A stretch of 64,000 bases of DNA from Prochlorococcus marinus CUG1415 (GCF_017696015.1 NZ_JAAORL010000001.1:372001-436000); one strand, 5' to 3'; shown: positions 8,206 through 18,171, numbered from the stretch's first letter. Numbers and translations: made by a program. The notes: a model not told the origin generated them from the sequence alone.

Positions 8206-9018
8206 GTGACTGATAAAATTGCGATTATTGGTTTTGGAAATATTGCAAATGCTATAATAACTCCTTTATTAGATAAAAAATTCATTCAGCCAAATGATGT
8301 TTATTGTGTTGTAAAATCACGAAAAAGTTTAGAAAATATAAAACAAAATTATAAGCATAATATAAACGTCTATGAATCTAGTTCTAAAGAGTCAAAAATA
8401 ATTTGGGATTGTCAAGTTAAACTTCTTTCGGTAAAACCTCAGCATCTTATAGATATATTTGAGCCCGATAATATAAAAATCAAGGACAATTTATTAGTTT
8501 CAATTCTTGCGGGAGTCTCCATAAATAGACTTACTAATAAATTTCCTAATCATAAATGTGTGAGAGTTGTTACAAATATTCCAATAACTGTTGGAAAGGG
8601 TTTAACAGGAATTGCTTGGTGTGAAAATCTTACAAAATATCAGAAAAAAATTACAAAAAAATTATTTGAAAATACAAGTAAGGTCTACGAATTTACTGAA
8701 GATTACCTTGATATATTTTTAGCATTAACTTCTTCAGGCCCTGCAATTGTTTCTTTAATTATAGAAGCATTAAGTGATGGCGGGTTGAGCGGTGGATTAC
8801 CAAAAATACTTTCAGAAGAACTTGTTATGGAGATGATACTTGGAACTATCAGTTTAATAAAAGAAAAAAAATTAACTACTTCCGAGCTGAAAAATTTGGT
8901 AACCTCTCCAGGGGGAACAACTATTTCTGCTTTAAGAGTATTAGAAAAAAAGAGTGTAAGGTCAGCATTAATTGAATCAATAATTTCAGCTAGTAATCGA
9001 AGTAAAGAGTTTAGTTAG
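8206..9018 (+). CDS. proC: Pyrroline-5-carboxylate reductase
   Basis: Last enzyme of proline synthesis, reducing 1-pyrroline-5-carboxylate with NAD(P)H. The 270-aa protein has the Rossmann motif GFGNIANAI (from residue 9), the LSVKPQ segment, and the C-terminal signature region ALTSSGPAIVSLIIEALSDGG...VTSPGGTTISALRVLE. It starts at GTG 7 bases after sepF. Its end overlaps the convergent glycosyltransferase gene by 4 bases. Confidence 0.95.
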   Translation: MTDKIAIIGFGNIANAIITPLLDKKFIQPNDVYCVVKSRKSLENIKQNYKHNINVYESSSKESKIIWDCQVKLLSVKPQHLIDIFEPDNIKIKDNLLVSILAGVSINRLTNKFPNHKCVRVVTNIPITVGKGLTGIAWCENLTKYQKKITKKLFENTSKVYEFTEDYLDIFLALTSSGPAIVSLIIEALSDGGLSGGLPKILSEELVMEMILGTISLIKEKKLTTSELKNLVTSPGGTTISALRVLEKKSVRSALIESIISASNRSKEFS

Positions 9019-10181
9019 TTTTTGAGATTATTTTTTAAATCTATATAAACTTTCTCAAGCGACTCTATATTTTTAGTAATTGTATACCTTTCAAGTATTC
9101 GATCTCTAGCTTTTCCCGCGAGATATTTTGTAAATGAAGGATGTTCTACCAGAATTGGAATTATAGTTTTTAGTTGCGTAGCCACATTATCAGTTGAAAT
9201 TACTATTCCTGCTCCATCATCTAAAACTTCACCATCAGCTCCAGCATCTGTAGCTATGCATGCAGTCCCAGTAGACATTGCCTCTAAAAGTGATAATGAT
9301 AAACCTTCTACTAAGCTTGGTAAGAAAAATACTTCTGCTATCTGCATTATCGCGATCCTGGTTTCTAAATCTACTTCCGAACCCCACCAAATTAATTTCT
9401 CTTTACTAAGGTTAGAAAAACTATTTTCAAGTGTTGGCTTCATTGGTCCATCTCCAACAATAACTAATTTACAATTATTGTTTTTTGTTTGGCGCCAAGA
9501 ACGTAATAGTGCTTCGATATTTTTCTCATTAGCAATCCTACCCATATATAAAAAAATTCTTTCATTTCCTAATTTATTTTTTACTTGATCATATTTTTTA
9601 TTTCTTTCTCGAAAAGGTTGCCAAATATTTTCATCCACTCCGTTTGGAATAATTATTTGCTTTTCTTTAGGCACTCCTAATTTTACTAGAACATTTTTTT
9701 GAGGTTCTGAAAAAACGATTATTTTATCGAACTTAGCTAAAGAGGGAGCATAAAGTTGATATGTTAGTTGTTGAGTACTTGCAGTTAAATTTCGATTATT
9801 AGCATCAAATGCCGGGTGAAATGTTCCTATAAGTGGGACATTAATTTCATTACAAAGTTCTGGAAGTCTAAAGTCCAATGGGGATAAAGTTAGACTAGCG
9901 TGTACGATATCTGGTTTTAATCTTTCTAATGATAGTCTTAGTTCTTTTTCTGCTCTTAGAGAGGGGATAGTATAAACTTGGGACTTAATTAAATAAGGAA
10001 GACTTACATCAGGATCATTTGCTAGAAATAATGGTTTTGATGAATTAGTACTAGAGGGATTATCGAAATGAATAAAACTAATTTTATGACCTCTGGCCTT
10101 CAATTCCTCAGTGGTTGAATTGCAATAAGTTACGTTTCCACAAAAAGGAGATTTTTTACCCAACCAAGCAATATGAATCAC
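9015..10181 (-). CDS. dgdA: GT4 glycosyltransferase, probable digalactosyldiacylglycerol synthase
   Basis: GT-B fold retaining glycosyltransferase of family GT4, 388 aa. The C-terminal donor domain shows GRIANEKNIEALLRSW, IVGDGPM, and FFLPSLVEGLSLSLLEAMSTGTACIATDAG with the E-x7-E motif. The N-terminus (IHIAWLGKKSPFCGNVTY) and VHASLTLSPLDF closely resemble, from memory, the cyanobacterial DgdA (slr1508 type) that adds a second galactose to MGDG in thylakoid lipids. Another lipid or sugar acceptor cannot be excluded. Start GTG. It lies 85 bases downstream of recO. Confidence 0.65.
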   Translation of the reverse strand: MIHIAWLGKKSPFCGNVTYCNSTTEELKARGHKISFIHFDNPSSTNSSKPLFLANDPDVSLPYLIKSQVYTIPSLRAEKELRLSLERLKPDIVHASLTLSPLDFRLPELCNEINVPLIGTFHPAFDANNRNLTASTQQLTYQLYAPSLAKFDKIIVFSEPQKNVLVKLGVPKEKQIIIPNGVDENIWQPFRERNKKYDQVKNKLGNERIFLYMGRIANEKNIEALLRSWRQTKNNNCKLVIVGDGPMKPTLENSFSNLSKEKLIWWGSEVDLETRIAIMQIAEVFFLPSLVEGLSLSLLEAMSTGTACIATDAGADGEVLDDGAGIVISTDNVATQLKTIIPILVEHPSFTKYLAGKARDRILERYTITKNIESLEKVYIDLKNNLKN

Positions 10182-10266
10182 ATTAATTGAATGAACTATT
10201 TATAAAGTTAACAGTAAAAGTACCCAAGATCATAATTTTGAAATTTGTTAATGGTCCATGTAAATA

Positions 10267-11052
10267 CTAACTATATAATTCCCTTAACATTTTTAGTGAA
10301 GATAGATCTTTTTCTAATTGAGTAGAGACCCAAGTTTCAATAATAAATAATATTTTTAGCCAAACTTTTTTAGGTCCTAATAATTCTCCGTTGGATTTTA
10401 TAGGTAATTCGGGGAAGAGAAGTCTCTGCAATAAAGCTACTTCAGATGCATTAATCTTTAGTTTACTTTGAGGATCTTCGATGGATGAAAACCCCTCATT
10501 TGGTAAATAATAACAACTCCATTCCCAGTTCCCTAAAGGCGGAATAATAGGCTCTCCTGTTTTACAGCAATGATGAATAGGCAAATTAATCCCCCCAATT
10601 GCCAATAAATGGATTAAAGATTGAATACTTATTGAGAGCATTTTAATGTCTTCTTCTTTAGAAACTTCATATAAATAAATCCTATCTAAATGGGCAAGAA
10701 CGCAGGACAAATAGTTTTGTTGCCTGTCATTATTACCCACTAACAAAAATGTTAATTCGGTTATTGCTTGCGCGGCTGCAAGACATTCAATATTTTTTCC
10801 TAGACCAGAATAGCTTTTTAATATTTTAATTTGTCTGACGGATTTAAGATTTCTTTTCCCAAAAATCTGCAAACTTAAATATGTTAGTGGCGTTGCTGCT
10901 GCCAGACTACTTTTTGGCCGTCTTGCCCCAGGTACAGCTAATCTAACTATTCCTTGCTCGTCAGTAAGAATAGTTATTAACCTATCATTTTCGCCTAATG
11001 GAGAAGCTTTAATACAGAGGCCTTCTAATCTGCACTCACCAGAACCAGACAT
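10267..11052 (-). CDS. recO: DNA repair protein RecO
   Basis: Recombination mediator that helps RecR load RecA on SSB-coated DNA. The 261-aa protein has the N-terminal OB fold (LEGLCIKASPLGENDRLITILTDEQGIVRLAVPGARRPKS) and a helical C-terminal domain with a partial Cys/His cluster (HHCCKTGEPI). Normal length. Its ATG directly follows the deoC-like stop, so the two are coupled in an hpf-deoC-recO operon. Confidence 0.92.
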   Translation of the reverse strand: MSGSGECRLEGLCIKASPLGENDRLITILTDEQGIVRLAVPGARRPKSSLAAATPLTYLSLQIFGKRNLKSVRQIKILKSYSGLGKNIECLAAAQAITELTFLLVGNNDRQQNYLSCVLAHLDRIYLYEVSKEEDIKMLSISIQSLIHLLAIGGINLPIHHCCKTGEPIIPPLGNWEWSCYYLPNEGFSSIEDPQSKLKINASEVALLQRLLFPELPIKSNGELLGPKKVWLKILFIIETWVSTQLEKDLSSLKMLRELYS

Positions 11053-11712
11053 TTAAATAATTTTTACTTCTTGAAAAATTTCATAAAACTTAGAAGTGCC
11101 TATGCAATTTATTCCAGCATCCAACAAATCAATAACTTGAGTGAGATTTTTTATGCCACCTACAATTTTAATTTGATTTTGGTTGCTTATTATTTTTAAT
11201 ATTTCGGGTATATCATTCGATGTAATTGGGGGACCAAACCCGTCCCCAAATTGAAAATTTTTTATTCCTAATTCCAAACATATCTCTATCGCATTGTACA
11301 AAACTTCTTCTTGTAGTTTTGATTTATTTATGATTATTGAAACTGGTAATCCAGATAACTTAACTTGCTCAATTTCAGCAGCAAAAATTTCTAAATTTCT
11401 CTTTGATAAATTGATAAAGTTTGGGATATATTCAATTCCGTTTGCACCTTTATCTTTTGCGAAACAGACTAATTCGTCAATAAATGAAACTGGTAAATCT
11501 GCTAAAGGGTAAGAAATGAGTGCGTTTATGTTTGGGCTGTAATTGCTCAAACGGTTTTTAAAATCAGCTAAAAAATTCAGTGAAGTAGAAATATTCTTGA
11601 TATTATATTTTTTTATTAAATCGCAATTCGCACAGAAATCTTCCCAGGTTAGATAGGGGTTAATAATAATTGCATGAATTTTCTCGTTTAATTCATATTC
11701 AATATTTGGCAT
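11053..11712 (-). CDS. DeoC-family aldolase-like protein lacking the Schiff-base lysine
   Basis: A 219-aa TIM-barrel protein of the deoxyribose-phosphate aldolase family, recognisable from the C-terminal half (KIVGGIKNLTQVIDLLDAGINCIGTSK). The active-site segment usually reading IKTSTGFG is FQFGDGFG here, so the Schiff-base Lys is replaced by Gln (Q154), while the second Lys (K182) before VGGI is kept. The N-terminal catalytic Asp region is also divergent. Normal DERA chemistry is therefore doubtful; it may be a repurposed or binding protein. It sits 7 bases after hpf and abuts recO. Confidence 0.75.
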   Translation of the reverse strand: MPNIEYELNEKIHAIIINPYLTWEDFCANCDLIKKYNIKNISTSLNFLADFKNRLSNYSPNINALISYPLADLPVSFIDELVCFAKDKGANGIEYIPNFINLSKRNLEIFAAEIEQVKLSGLPVSIIINKSKLQEEVLYNAIEICLELGIKNFQFGDGFGPPITSNDIPEILKIISNQNQIKIVGGIKNLTQVIDLLDAGINCIGTSKFYEIFQEVKII

Positions 11713-11719
11713 TTAAAAG

Positions 11720-12304
11720 TTATTTAGATTGAATCAAGCCATAACCTCCATGATTCCTTTTATATATAACTTGAATTTCATTATTTTTCTTATTTCGAAA
11801 AACATAAAAACTATGATCAATTAGATCTAATTGTTTTCTTGCTTCTTCTGATGAAATTGGATTCATTTCAAAGTACTTATTTTTTATAGATGGCTCAGGC
11901 AGACTTGCTTCTCTTCCTTCTTGGAATAAAGCTTTATCTATAAAGCTTGATTCGGCACTTTCATTAGGGAAAGACTCATTATTTTTAGAATGATTATTAT
12001 GAGTTGTTTTATTATTTCTTTCTTTATATTTACGTAATTTTCTACAAAGTTTATTTGAAACTAAATCAATGCTTGAGTATAGATTTTCAGTTTTTTCTTC
12101 CGCTCTAATTACAGTGCCATTGGCAAAAATAGTAACTTCTGCAGTTTGGAATGAGACTCTTGGGTTCTTTTCTATTGAAAGGTGTATATCAGCTTCTTTA
12201 ACGATATCCTTATAATGATGCGTTGCTTTTTCTATCTTTGCCTCAGTATATTCTTTTAAGGCTCCAGTGAGCTCAAGATTCTTTCCATGGATTAAAATTT
12301 TCAT
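11720..12304 (-). CDS. hpf: Long-form ribosome hibernation promoting factor (LrtA)
   Basis: Ribosome-binding protein that dimerises or protects 70S ribosomes in darkness or starvation; the cyanobacterial homologue is the light-repressed protein LrtA. The 194-aa sequence has the N-terminal S30AE domain (KILIHGKNLELTGALKEYTEAKIEKATHHY, residues 1-100). A Lys/Asn/Ser-rich linker leads to the C-terminal long-HPF dimerisation domain (MNPISSEEARKQLDLIDHSFYVFRN...GLIQ). It starts the hpf-deoC-recO run and is divergent from lipB with only 44 bases between. Confidence 0.93.
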   Translation of the reverse strand: MKILIHGKNLELTGALKEYTEAKIEKATHHYKDIVKEADIHLSIEKNPRVSFQTAEVTIFANGTVIRAEEKTENLYSSIDLVSNKLCRKLRKYKERNNKTTHNNHSKNNESFPNESAESSFIDKALFQEGREASLPEPSIKNKYFEMNPISSEEARKQLDLIDHSFYVFRNKKNNEIQVIYKRNHGGYGLIQSK

Positions 12305-12348
12305 AACAAATCTAAAAATATTTACTTACTTTCTAAATCTACTTAAAT

Positions 12349-12999
12349 ATGCTTAATAGAACAGCAATAATTAAACAACCTGATAAAATTTCTTTTTTCA
12401 ATGATGTTTATAAATTACAAAAAGAATATCAGCAGGCATTGATTTTAGATAACTCTAAACCTGATTTTATTTGGATAGGGGAGCACCAGCTTTGTTATAC
12501 CTTAGGTAGAGGATCTAATTACGATAATTTACTATTTTCTTTGAATGATGAAAAATATGATGTTTTTAAAATTGATAGAGGCGGTGAGGTTACTTGTCAT
12601 ATGCCTGGACAATTAGTAACTTACTTAGTTTTAGATTTGAAAAATTTTAATAAAGATTTGAATTGGTATTTAAGAAAAATTGAAAAAATTATTATAAAAA
12701 TTCTTGGAACTTATAATATAGAATGTCACTTGAAAAATGGTTTGACTGGTGTTTGGACAGGAAATAAGAAAATTGCTTCAATTGGGATTGGGTGTAAACG
12801 ATGGATTACGATAAATGGATTTGCAATTAATTTTGACTGCGAATTAGAAAATTTTAATAAAATTATTCCTTGCGGAATTAAAGATTGTCTAATGGCAAAT
12901 ATGATTGATTTCAACAAAAATTTAAATATCAAAGAAGTCAAGAGAATTGTTAAAAAAATCATTCAGGAAGAATTTAATTTTGATTTTGTATCAAAATAG
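12349..12999 (+). CDS. lipB: Lipoyl(octanoyl) transferase
   Basis: Transfers octanoate from octanoyl-ACP to lipoyl domains, supplying lipoate precursors for PDH E2 (pdhC, 3 kb downstream) and glycine cleavage H protein. The 216-aa protein shows the family motif [19 protein letters not shown], the catalytic Lys region [11 protein letters not shown] and catalytic C175 in IIPCGIKD. Normal length, ATG start. Confidence 0.94.
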   Translation: MLNRTAIIKQPDKISFFNDVYKLQKEYQQALILDNSKPDFIWIGEHQLCYTLGRGSNYDNLLFSLNDEKYDVFKIDRGGEVTCHMPGQLVTYLVLDLKNFNKDLNWYLRKIEKIIIKILGTYNIECHLKNGLTGVWTGNKKIASIGIGCKRWITINGFAINFDCELENFNKIIPCGIKDCLMANMIDFNKNLNIKEVKRIVKKIIQEEFNFDFVSK

Positions 13000-13026
13000 A
13001 AATTAAAATTCCAAAATCAATTTGAT

Positions 13027-14970
13027 ATGGGTGATTTAGCGTATTGGCATTCAGCCAAACCACTTTCTGTAAACTATAAATTTGCTAAAAATAGAGATTA
13101 TATTAAGAATCTTAATCACATAGATCAAATTTGGGAGAATTTGAAATTTAAATGTGGCGATACTTTAGCTGTTTGTGATTTAAGAGGGAAATATAAAGAA
13201 AAATTCTCTTATTCTGAGTTAGCTGATTTAATAACAAAAGTATCTTTTTCTTTTAAAAATTATGGGTTAGTCAAAGGTGATGTAGTTACTTTAATCTCTG
13301 AAAATTCTCCAAGATGGCTCATAGCAGATCAAGGATTAATGCGTTTAGGAGCTATAAATGCAGTCAGAGGTATTAATTCTCCTTCAGTAGAACTGGACTA
13401 TATTATTGAGCATTCTAATTCAGTAGGGCTAATAGTTCAATCTAAGGAGACTTGGTTAAAATTAAGTCACAAAGAAGAATTAAAAAAGAGACTGAGATTC
13501 ATAATTAATTTAGAAGATGAAAAATTTGAAAGTTTAATAAGTTGGAGTGAATTTATAAGTGCAGGAGAAAAAGAAAATTCTCGGAATAATATTATTGAAA
13601 AATGTAATCCAAGAATTGATGACGTTGCTACTATTCTTTACACTTCTGGGACAACTGGAAAACCTAAAGGTGTTCCCTTAACACATGCAAACCTTTTGCA
13701 TCAAATAATTAACTTAGCCTATATCGCTGATCCAGAGCCTGGTACTTCTGTATTAAGTGTGCTACCTATCTGGCATTCTTATGAGAGGAGCGCTGAATAC
13801 TTCTTTTTCTCATGTGGTTGTTCTCAATACTATACAATCCCAAAATTTCTGAAAGATGATATTACACAAATAAAACCTGTTGTCATGGCTACTGTACCGA
13901 GACTATGGGAAGCAATACATGATGGTTTTTTTCAGGCTTTGAAAAAAATGCCTCCCAAAAAGCAAAAACTTATTAAGTTTTTGATAAGTAATAGTTCGGT
14001 TTTCAAAAGAAGTCTTAGAAAGATAAGAAATATAGATATAAATCAAATAACTTTTAAATCAAAAATCCCCTTACTGGGTTCTGTTATTAGCCGATATCCT
14101 TTACATAAATTGTCTACTATTTTTTTATGGCCGAATATTCTTAGACAACTATGCGGAGAAAAACTGAAATTTCCCATTAACGGTGGAGGTGCATTGCCAG
14201 AACATGTAGATCTTTTTTTTGAATCTTTAGGTGTAGATGTTTTGGTGGGATATGGACTCACAGAAACTAGTCCAGTATTAACTTGTAGAAGAAGAGAATT
14301 AAATGTTAGAGGATCATCTGGTCAGCCTCTAGCATTTACTGAAATCAAAATAGTGAATGATGATAAAAAAAAGATTCTGAAGTTCAGAGAAGTCGGAAAA
14401 ATTCTTGTTAGGGGGCCGCAAGTAATGAAAGGTTATCTTAATAATGAAATAGCTACAAAAGATGTTTTATCCAAGGATGGTTGGTTTGATACTGGTGATT
14501 TAGGTTTTCTAATACCAAATGGTTCTCTTTTTATAACAGGAAGAGCCAAGGATACGATAGTGCTATCAAGTGGTGAAAATATAGAACCGAATCCGCTAGA
14601 GACTGAAATCCTTAGTTCTGAATTTATTAATCAGATTCAACTAGTAGGACAAGATAAGAAATGTTTAACAGCCCTTGTAGTTCCTAATGTCGAATTGGTT
14701 AGAAGCAAGTTTTTGGAAGAAGACCTTTCAAAATTAAACCTGAATAAGAATATTGGTACATTTTTTAAATCAAAAATTAATAATATGCTTAAAAGTCGAT
14801 TAGGAGCAAGATCAGAAGAACAAATATTAGATTGTTATTTTGTTGATGCTTTTACTCTAGAAAATGGGTTGTTAACACAAACTCTTAAACAAAAAAGAAA
14901 AGAAATAGAAAAAAAGTATTCATTACAAATAGAAAATATGTATGAAAACAAATTTAGTAAGAAAATTTGA
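13027..14970 (+). CDS. aas: Long-chain acyl-[ACP] / acyl-CoA synthetase (AMP-forming)
   Basis: ANL-superfamily adenylating enzyme; the cyanobacterial homologues act as acyl-ACP synthetases that recycle free fatty acids released from membranes. The 647-aa protein has the P-loop YTSGTTGKPKG (residues 205-215), the LPIWHSYERS motif, GYGLTETSPVL, and the hinge motif DTGDLGFLIPNGSLFITGRAKD. Length is typical for the cyanobacterial form. It follows lipB by 27 bases. Confidence 0.9.
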   Translation: MGDLAYWHSAKPLSVNYKFAKNRDYIKNLNHIDQIWENLKFKCGDTLAVCDLRGKYKEKFSYSELADLITKVSFSFKNYGLVKGDVVTLISENSPRWLIADQGLMRLGAINAVRGINSPSVELDYIIEHSNSVGLIVQSKETWLKLSHKEELKKRLRFIINLEDEKFESLISWSEFISAGEKENSRNNIIEKCNPRIDDVATILYTSGTTGKPKGVPLTHANLLHQIINLAYIADPEPGTSVLSVLPIWHSYERSAEYFFFSCGCSQYYTIPKFLKDDITQIKPVVMATVPRLWEAIHDGFFQALKKMPPKKQKLIKFLISNSSVFKRSLRKIRNIDINQITFKSKIPLLGSVISRYPLHKLSTIFLWPNILRQLCGEKLKFPINGGGALPEHVDLFFESLGVDVLVGYGLTETSPVLTCRRRELNVRGSSGQPLAFTEIKIVNDDKKKILKFREVGKILVRGPQVMKGYLNNEIATKDVLSKDGWFDTGDLGFLIPNGSLFITGRAKDTIVLSSGENIEPNPLETEILSSEFINQIQLVGQDKKCLTALVVPNVELVRSKFLEEDLSKLNLNKNIGTFFKSKINNMLKSRLGARSEEQILDCYFVDAFTLENGLLTQTLKQKRKEIEKKYSLQIENMYENKFSKKI

Positions 14971-15008
14971 TTTGTTCTATCTATATTAAAAAGGTAATTT
15001 AATTTTTT

Positions 15009-15452
15009 ATGGAAACAAAAAACTCAATATCTATTAAGCGCTCAATAGCTATTAAAGCTGTAGTTACACCAACTTGGAAGGAAGATGCTGAAAAAGAATT
15101 AAGTAAAGCAATTTCAAACATTGACCAGCAATTATCGCAACTGGAGCAAGAGGGGCAGCAAATAGTAAATAATATTAGATCCCAATCGGTTAATCCTCTA
15201 GATCCAAGGGTTCAAGAACAGGTTAGTCAGGTTCAACAACAAGTCGCAGCAAAACGAAATGAAATTGAAGAACAAAAAAGAAATCTACTACAACAACAGA
15301 GTCAAGTTCGCGAATTAAAAATGGACGAAATTGTTGATCAAGGGCAAGTGGATAGTTTCTGTGATGTCACTGTGGGAGACAATCTTATTGAAAAAATGCA
15401 AGTCTCGATTACGGTTAAAGATGGAGTTATTCAATCTATAGATAATAATTAA
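15009..15452 (+). CDS. YlqD-family coiled-coil protein
   Basis: A 147-aa soluble protein of unknown role, similar to YlqD. An N-terminal beta strand (SIKRSIAIKAVVTPTWK) is followed by a long Gln/Glu-rich coiled coil (about residues 25-105). A small C-terminal domain reads GQVDSFCDVTVGDNLIEKMQVSITVKDGVI. No membrane segment. The homologue assignment is from sequence pattern; no reaction is known for the family. Confidence 0.8.
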   Translation: METKNSISIKRSIAIKAVVTPTWKEDAEKELSKAISNIDQQLSQLEQEGQQIVNNIRSQSVNPLDPRVQEQVSQVQQQVAAKRNEIEEQKRNLLQQQSQVRELKMDEIVDQGQVDSFCDVTVGDNLIEKMQVSITVKDGVIQSIDNN

Positions 15453-15575
15453 AGAGAAGATTAAGTATTTTTGATAAATATAAATAAATCTTAATTTCGA
15501 AAAGTTTTAATTTCTAATCGATCTAAATTATTACTTTCTTAAGTTTTAAGAGTTCCCACTGTGAACATGATTTCG

Positions 15576-15581
15576 TATAAT
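15576..15581 (+). promoter_or_regulatory. Probable -10 element of the pdhC promoter
   Basis: A perfect TATAAT lies at 15576-15581 in the 218-base gap upstream of pdhC, 90 bases before the ATG; the -35 region (near 15553, GTGAAC) is poor. The rest of the gap is A/T-rich without clear coding potential. Confidence 0.35.
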
Positions 15582-15670
15582 TAAAACAAGAGTTTAAAGG
15601 GTTCTTAACCATAAAAACTTTAGGAAGTTTGGTAGAAATCCCTTGAAACTTATGCAATAACAATTTTCTT

Positions 15671-17038
15671 ATGTCTCACGAAATATTCATGCCTGCCTTG
15701 AGTTCTACTATGACGGAGGGCAAGATTGTGGAATGGTTGAAAAATCCAGGAGATAAAGTTGAAAGAGGTGAATCTGTCTTGGTTGTTGAATCTGATAAGG
15801 CAGATATGGATGTTGAATCTTTTCAAGATGGATATCTTGCAGCTGTTTTAATGCCTGCTGGCAGCACTGCACCAGTAGGAGAAACTATCGGTCTTATTGT
15901 AGAAAATGAGGATGAGATAGCTTCTGTTCAAGAACAAAATAAAGGAAATCAACCCGAAGTTTCTAGTTCGGATCAACTTGAATTGGTAAGCAATAAAACT
16001 GAAGAAAAACCAGTAGCCCAGACTGAAAATATAAAAAAAGAAACACAAGAAGTCGTATTAAAGAGTGAAAAGGAAGCCCCATCTTTTAATAGCGATCAAA
16101 TTAATGCCGCTACAAATAATGTTTCTTCGAGGGTGATTGCATCTCCAAGAGCTAAAAAACTTGCCTCTCAAATGGGTGTTGATTTAGCAAAGGTTCATGG
16201 ATCAGGACCTCATGGAAGAATTCAAGCAGATGATATTTTAAAAGCTAATGGCCAACCAGTCTCTATTCCATGGATAGGCGAAGGTGGTTCTCCTGCATCG
16301 ATTCCTGGTTCAAATTTGGGAGTTGAAAGTAAACCCGAAGCTTCAGGAAATAGTTTTGGTAATCCCGGAGAAACAGTTCAATTTAATACTCTTCAAAAAG
16401 CGGTAAATAAAAATATGGAATCTAGTTTAGATGTGCCATGTTTTAGGGTAGGTTACTCCATTAACACAGATAAATTAGATAATTTCTATAAAAAAGTAAA
16501 ACAGAACGGAGTGACTATGACTGCTTTACTAGTTAAAGCAGTTGCAAAGACACTAAAGAAACATCCTCAAGTAAACTCCAGTTTCTCAGAAAATGGAATT
16601 TCTTATCCAGAAAATATAAATATTGCTGTTGCTGTTGCGATGGAAGATGGTGGACTAATAACTCCAGTTTTAAAAGAACCATGCAATACTGATTTATTTG
16701 AATTATCTAGGGAATGGAAAGATCTCGTAAAAAGATCAAGATCAAAACAACTAGAACCTGATGAATACTCAACGGGAACCTTCACTTTATCTAACCTTGG
16801 GATGTTTGGAGTTGATAGATTTGACGCAATTCTTCCTCCAGGTACCGGTGCTATTTTAGCCATAGCATCATCGAAACCAACCGTTGTTGCTAATAGTGAT
16901 GGTTCAATATCTGTTAAAAAAATAATGCAAGTAAATCTAACAGCTGATCATAGAGTGATCTATGGAGCTGATGGAGCTTCATTCTTGAAAGACTTGGCTA
17001 ACCTGATTGAAAATGAGCCAGAGACACTCGTATCATAA
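15671..17038 (+). CDS. pdhC: Pyruvate dehydrogenase E2, dihydrolipoamide acetyltransferase
   Basis: Core acetyltransferase of the pyruvate dehydrogenase complex. The 455-aa protein contains one lipoyl domain with K43 in VESDKADMDVES and an acidic, Lys/Gln-rich linker (about 85-150). The peripheral-subunit-binding domain is at about 157-190 (ASPRAKKLASQMGVDLAKVHGSGPHGRI). The catalytic domain ends in NLTADHRVIYGADGASFL with the active-site H427. A single lipoyl domain is normal for cyanobacteria. Confidence 0.95.
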   Translation: MSHEIFMPALSSTMTEGKIVEWLKNPGDKVERGESVLVVESDKADMDVESFQDGYLAAVLMPAGSTAPVGETIGLIVENEDEIASVQEQNKGNQPEVSSSDQLELVSNKTEEKPVAQTENIKKETQEVVLKSEKEAPSFNSDQINAATNNVSSRVIASPRAKKLASQMGVDLAKVHGSGPHGRIQADDILKANGQPVSIPWIGEGGSPASIPGSNLGVESKPEASGNSFGNPGETVQFNTLQKAVNKNMESSLDVPCFRVGYSINTDKLDNFYKKVKQNGVTMTALLVKAVAKTLKKHPQVNSSFSENGISYPENINIAVAVAMEDGGLITPVLKEPCNTDLFELSREWKDLVKRSRSKQLEPDEYSTGTFTLSNLGMFGVDRFDAILPPGTGAILAIASSKPTVVANSDGSISVKKIMQVNLTADHRVIYGADGASFLKDLANLIENEPETLVS

Positions 17039-17044
17039 ATTTAA

Positions 17045-18169
17045 TTGATTTCTCAAATTAATAAAGAAGAAAGAGATTATAGGCTTGAATCTTATGATTA
17101 TTTACTTGATCCTTCATTAATTGCTAGTAAACCTTCTGCAATTAGGCATGAATCAAGATTGATGATAGTTAGAAATAGTGTTTTAGAAGAAGACTGCTCA
17201 ACTAATAAATTTACCAAGAATCTTTTAGATGAATTTAGAGAAGGCGATCTTGTAGTTGTTAACAATACTAAGGTAATGAAAGCTAGGTTAAAGGTTGAAT
17301 TGGAAAATGGGACGTTAGTCGAATTATTAGTCTTAGAAAGATCCCATGAATGTGTTTGGTTATGTTTGGCAAAGCCGGCGAAAAAGTTAAAAATAAATAG
17401 AAAAATAATATTAAAATCTCCTTTTGCAGAAGATATTAATTTGATGGTTGATGGGGTTGATGAAGAAACTGGAGGGAGATTTATTAAATTTCCTGAAAAT
17501 ATAACTGATCTCAATTCAATGAATGACCTTCTTGATAAATACGGGGAAATCCCTCTCCCGCCTTATATAAAAAATACTGAAGAAGAATCTTTTCATGAGA
17601 ATAGTTATCAAACTGAGTATGCAACTAATCCAGGGGCCGTTGCTGCGCCAACTGCTGGTTTACACTTAAGCAAAAGTCTTATTTCCAATCTAAAAAAAAA
17701 GGGAGTAATAATTATACCGATAACTTTGCACGTGGGCTATGGAACATTCAAACCAATTGATCAAGAAGATCTAAGTAACTTAAAACTTCATAAAGAATGG
17801 GTAAGTGTTAATAAGGAAGTAGTGGAGGAAATAAAAAGAGTAAAGAAAACAGATAGAAGAATAATTGCTATTGGTACAACAAGCGTAAGAGCTCTTGAAA
17901 GTTGTTATTCTTACGAAATTAATGACTTTATTCCCATAGCTAAATACGTAGATTTAGTAATTAAGCCAGGTTATAAATTTAAGGTAGTTGATGGATTATT
18001 AACTAATTTTCATCTTCCTAAAAGTTCATTATTACTTTTAGTAAGTGCAATGATTGGTAGAGAAAGATTATTAGATTTGTATAAGAAAGCCATAAAAGAA
18101 AAATTTAGATTTTTCTCTTATGGCGATGCGATGTATATTTCACCAGATTCACTACTGGATAAAAAATAG
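17045..18169 (+). CDS. queA: tRNA queuosine synthesis S-adenosylmethionine ribosyltransferase-isomerase
   Basis: Transfers and isomerises the ribose of SAM onto 7-aminomethyl-7-deazaguanine in tRNA to form epoxyqueuosine. The 374-aa protein has the N-terminal YDYLLDPSLIASKPS, DLVVVNNTKVMKARL, and the conserved TEYATNPGAVAAPTAGLHLS and LHVGYGTFKPI blocks, ending with TNFHLPKSSLLLLVSAMIG. The start is a TTG 6 bases after pdhC. It ends 2 bases before the convergent cysK. Confidence 0.95.
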   Translation: MISQINKEERDYRLESYDYLLDPSLIASKPSAIRHESRLMIVRNSVLEEDCSTNKFTKNLLDEFREGDLVVVNNTKVMKARLKVELENGTLVELLVLERSHECVWLCLAKPAKKLKINRKIILKSPFAEDINLMVDGVDEETGGRFIKFPENITDLNSMNDLLDKYGEIPLPPYIKNTEEESFHENSYQTEYATNPGAVAAPTAGLHLSKSLISNLKKKGVIIIPITLHVGYGTFKPIDQEDLSNLKLHKEWVSVNKEVVEEIKRVKKTDRRIIAIGTTSVRALESCYSYEINDFIPIAKYVDLVIKPGYKFKVVDGLLTNFHLPKSSLLLLVSAMIGRERLLDLYKKAIKEKFRFFSYGDAMYISPDSLLDKK

Positions 18170-18171
18170 AT

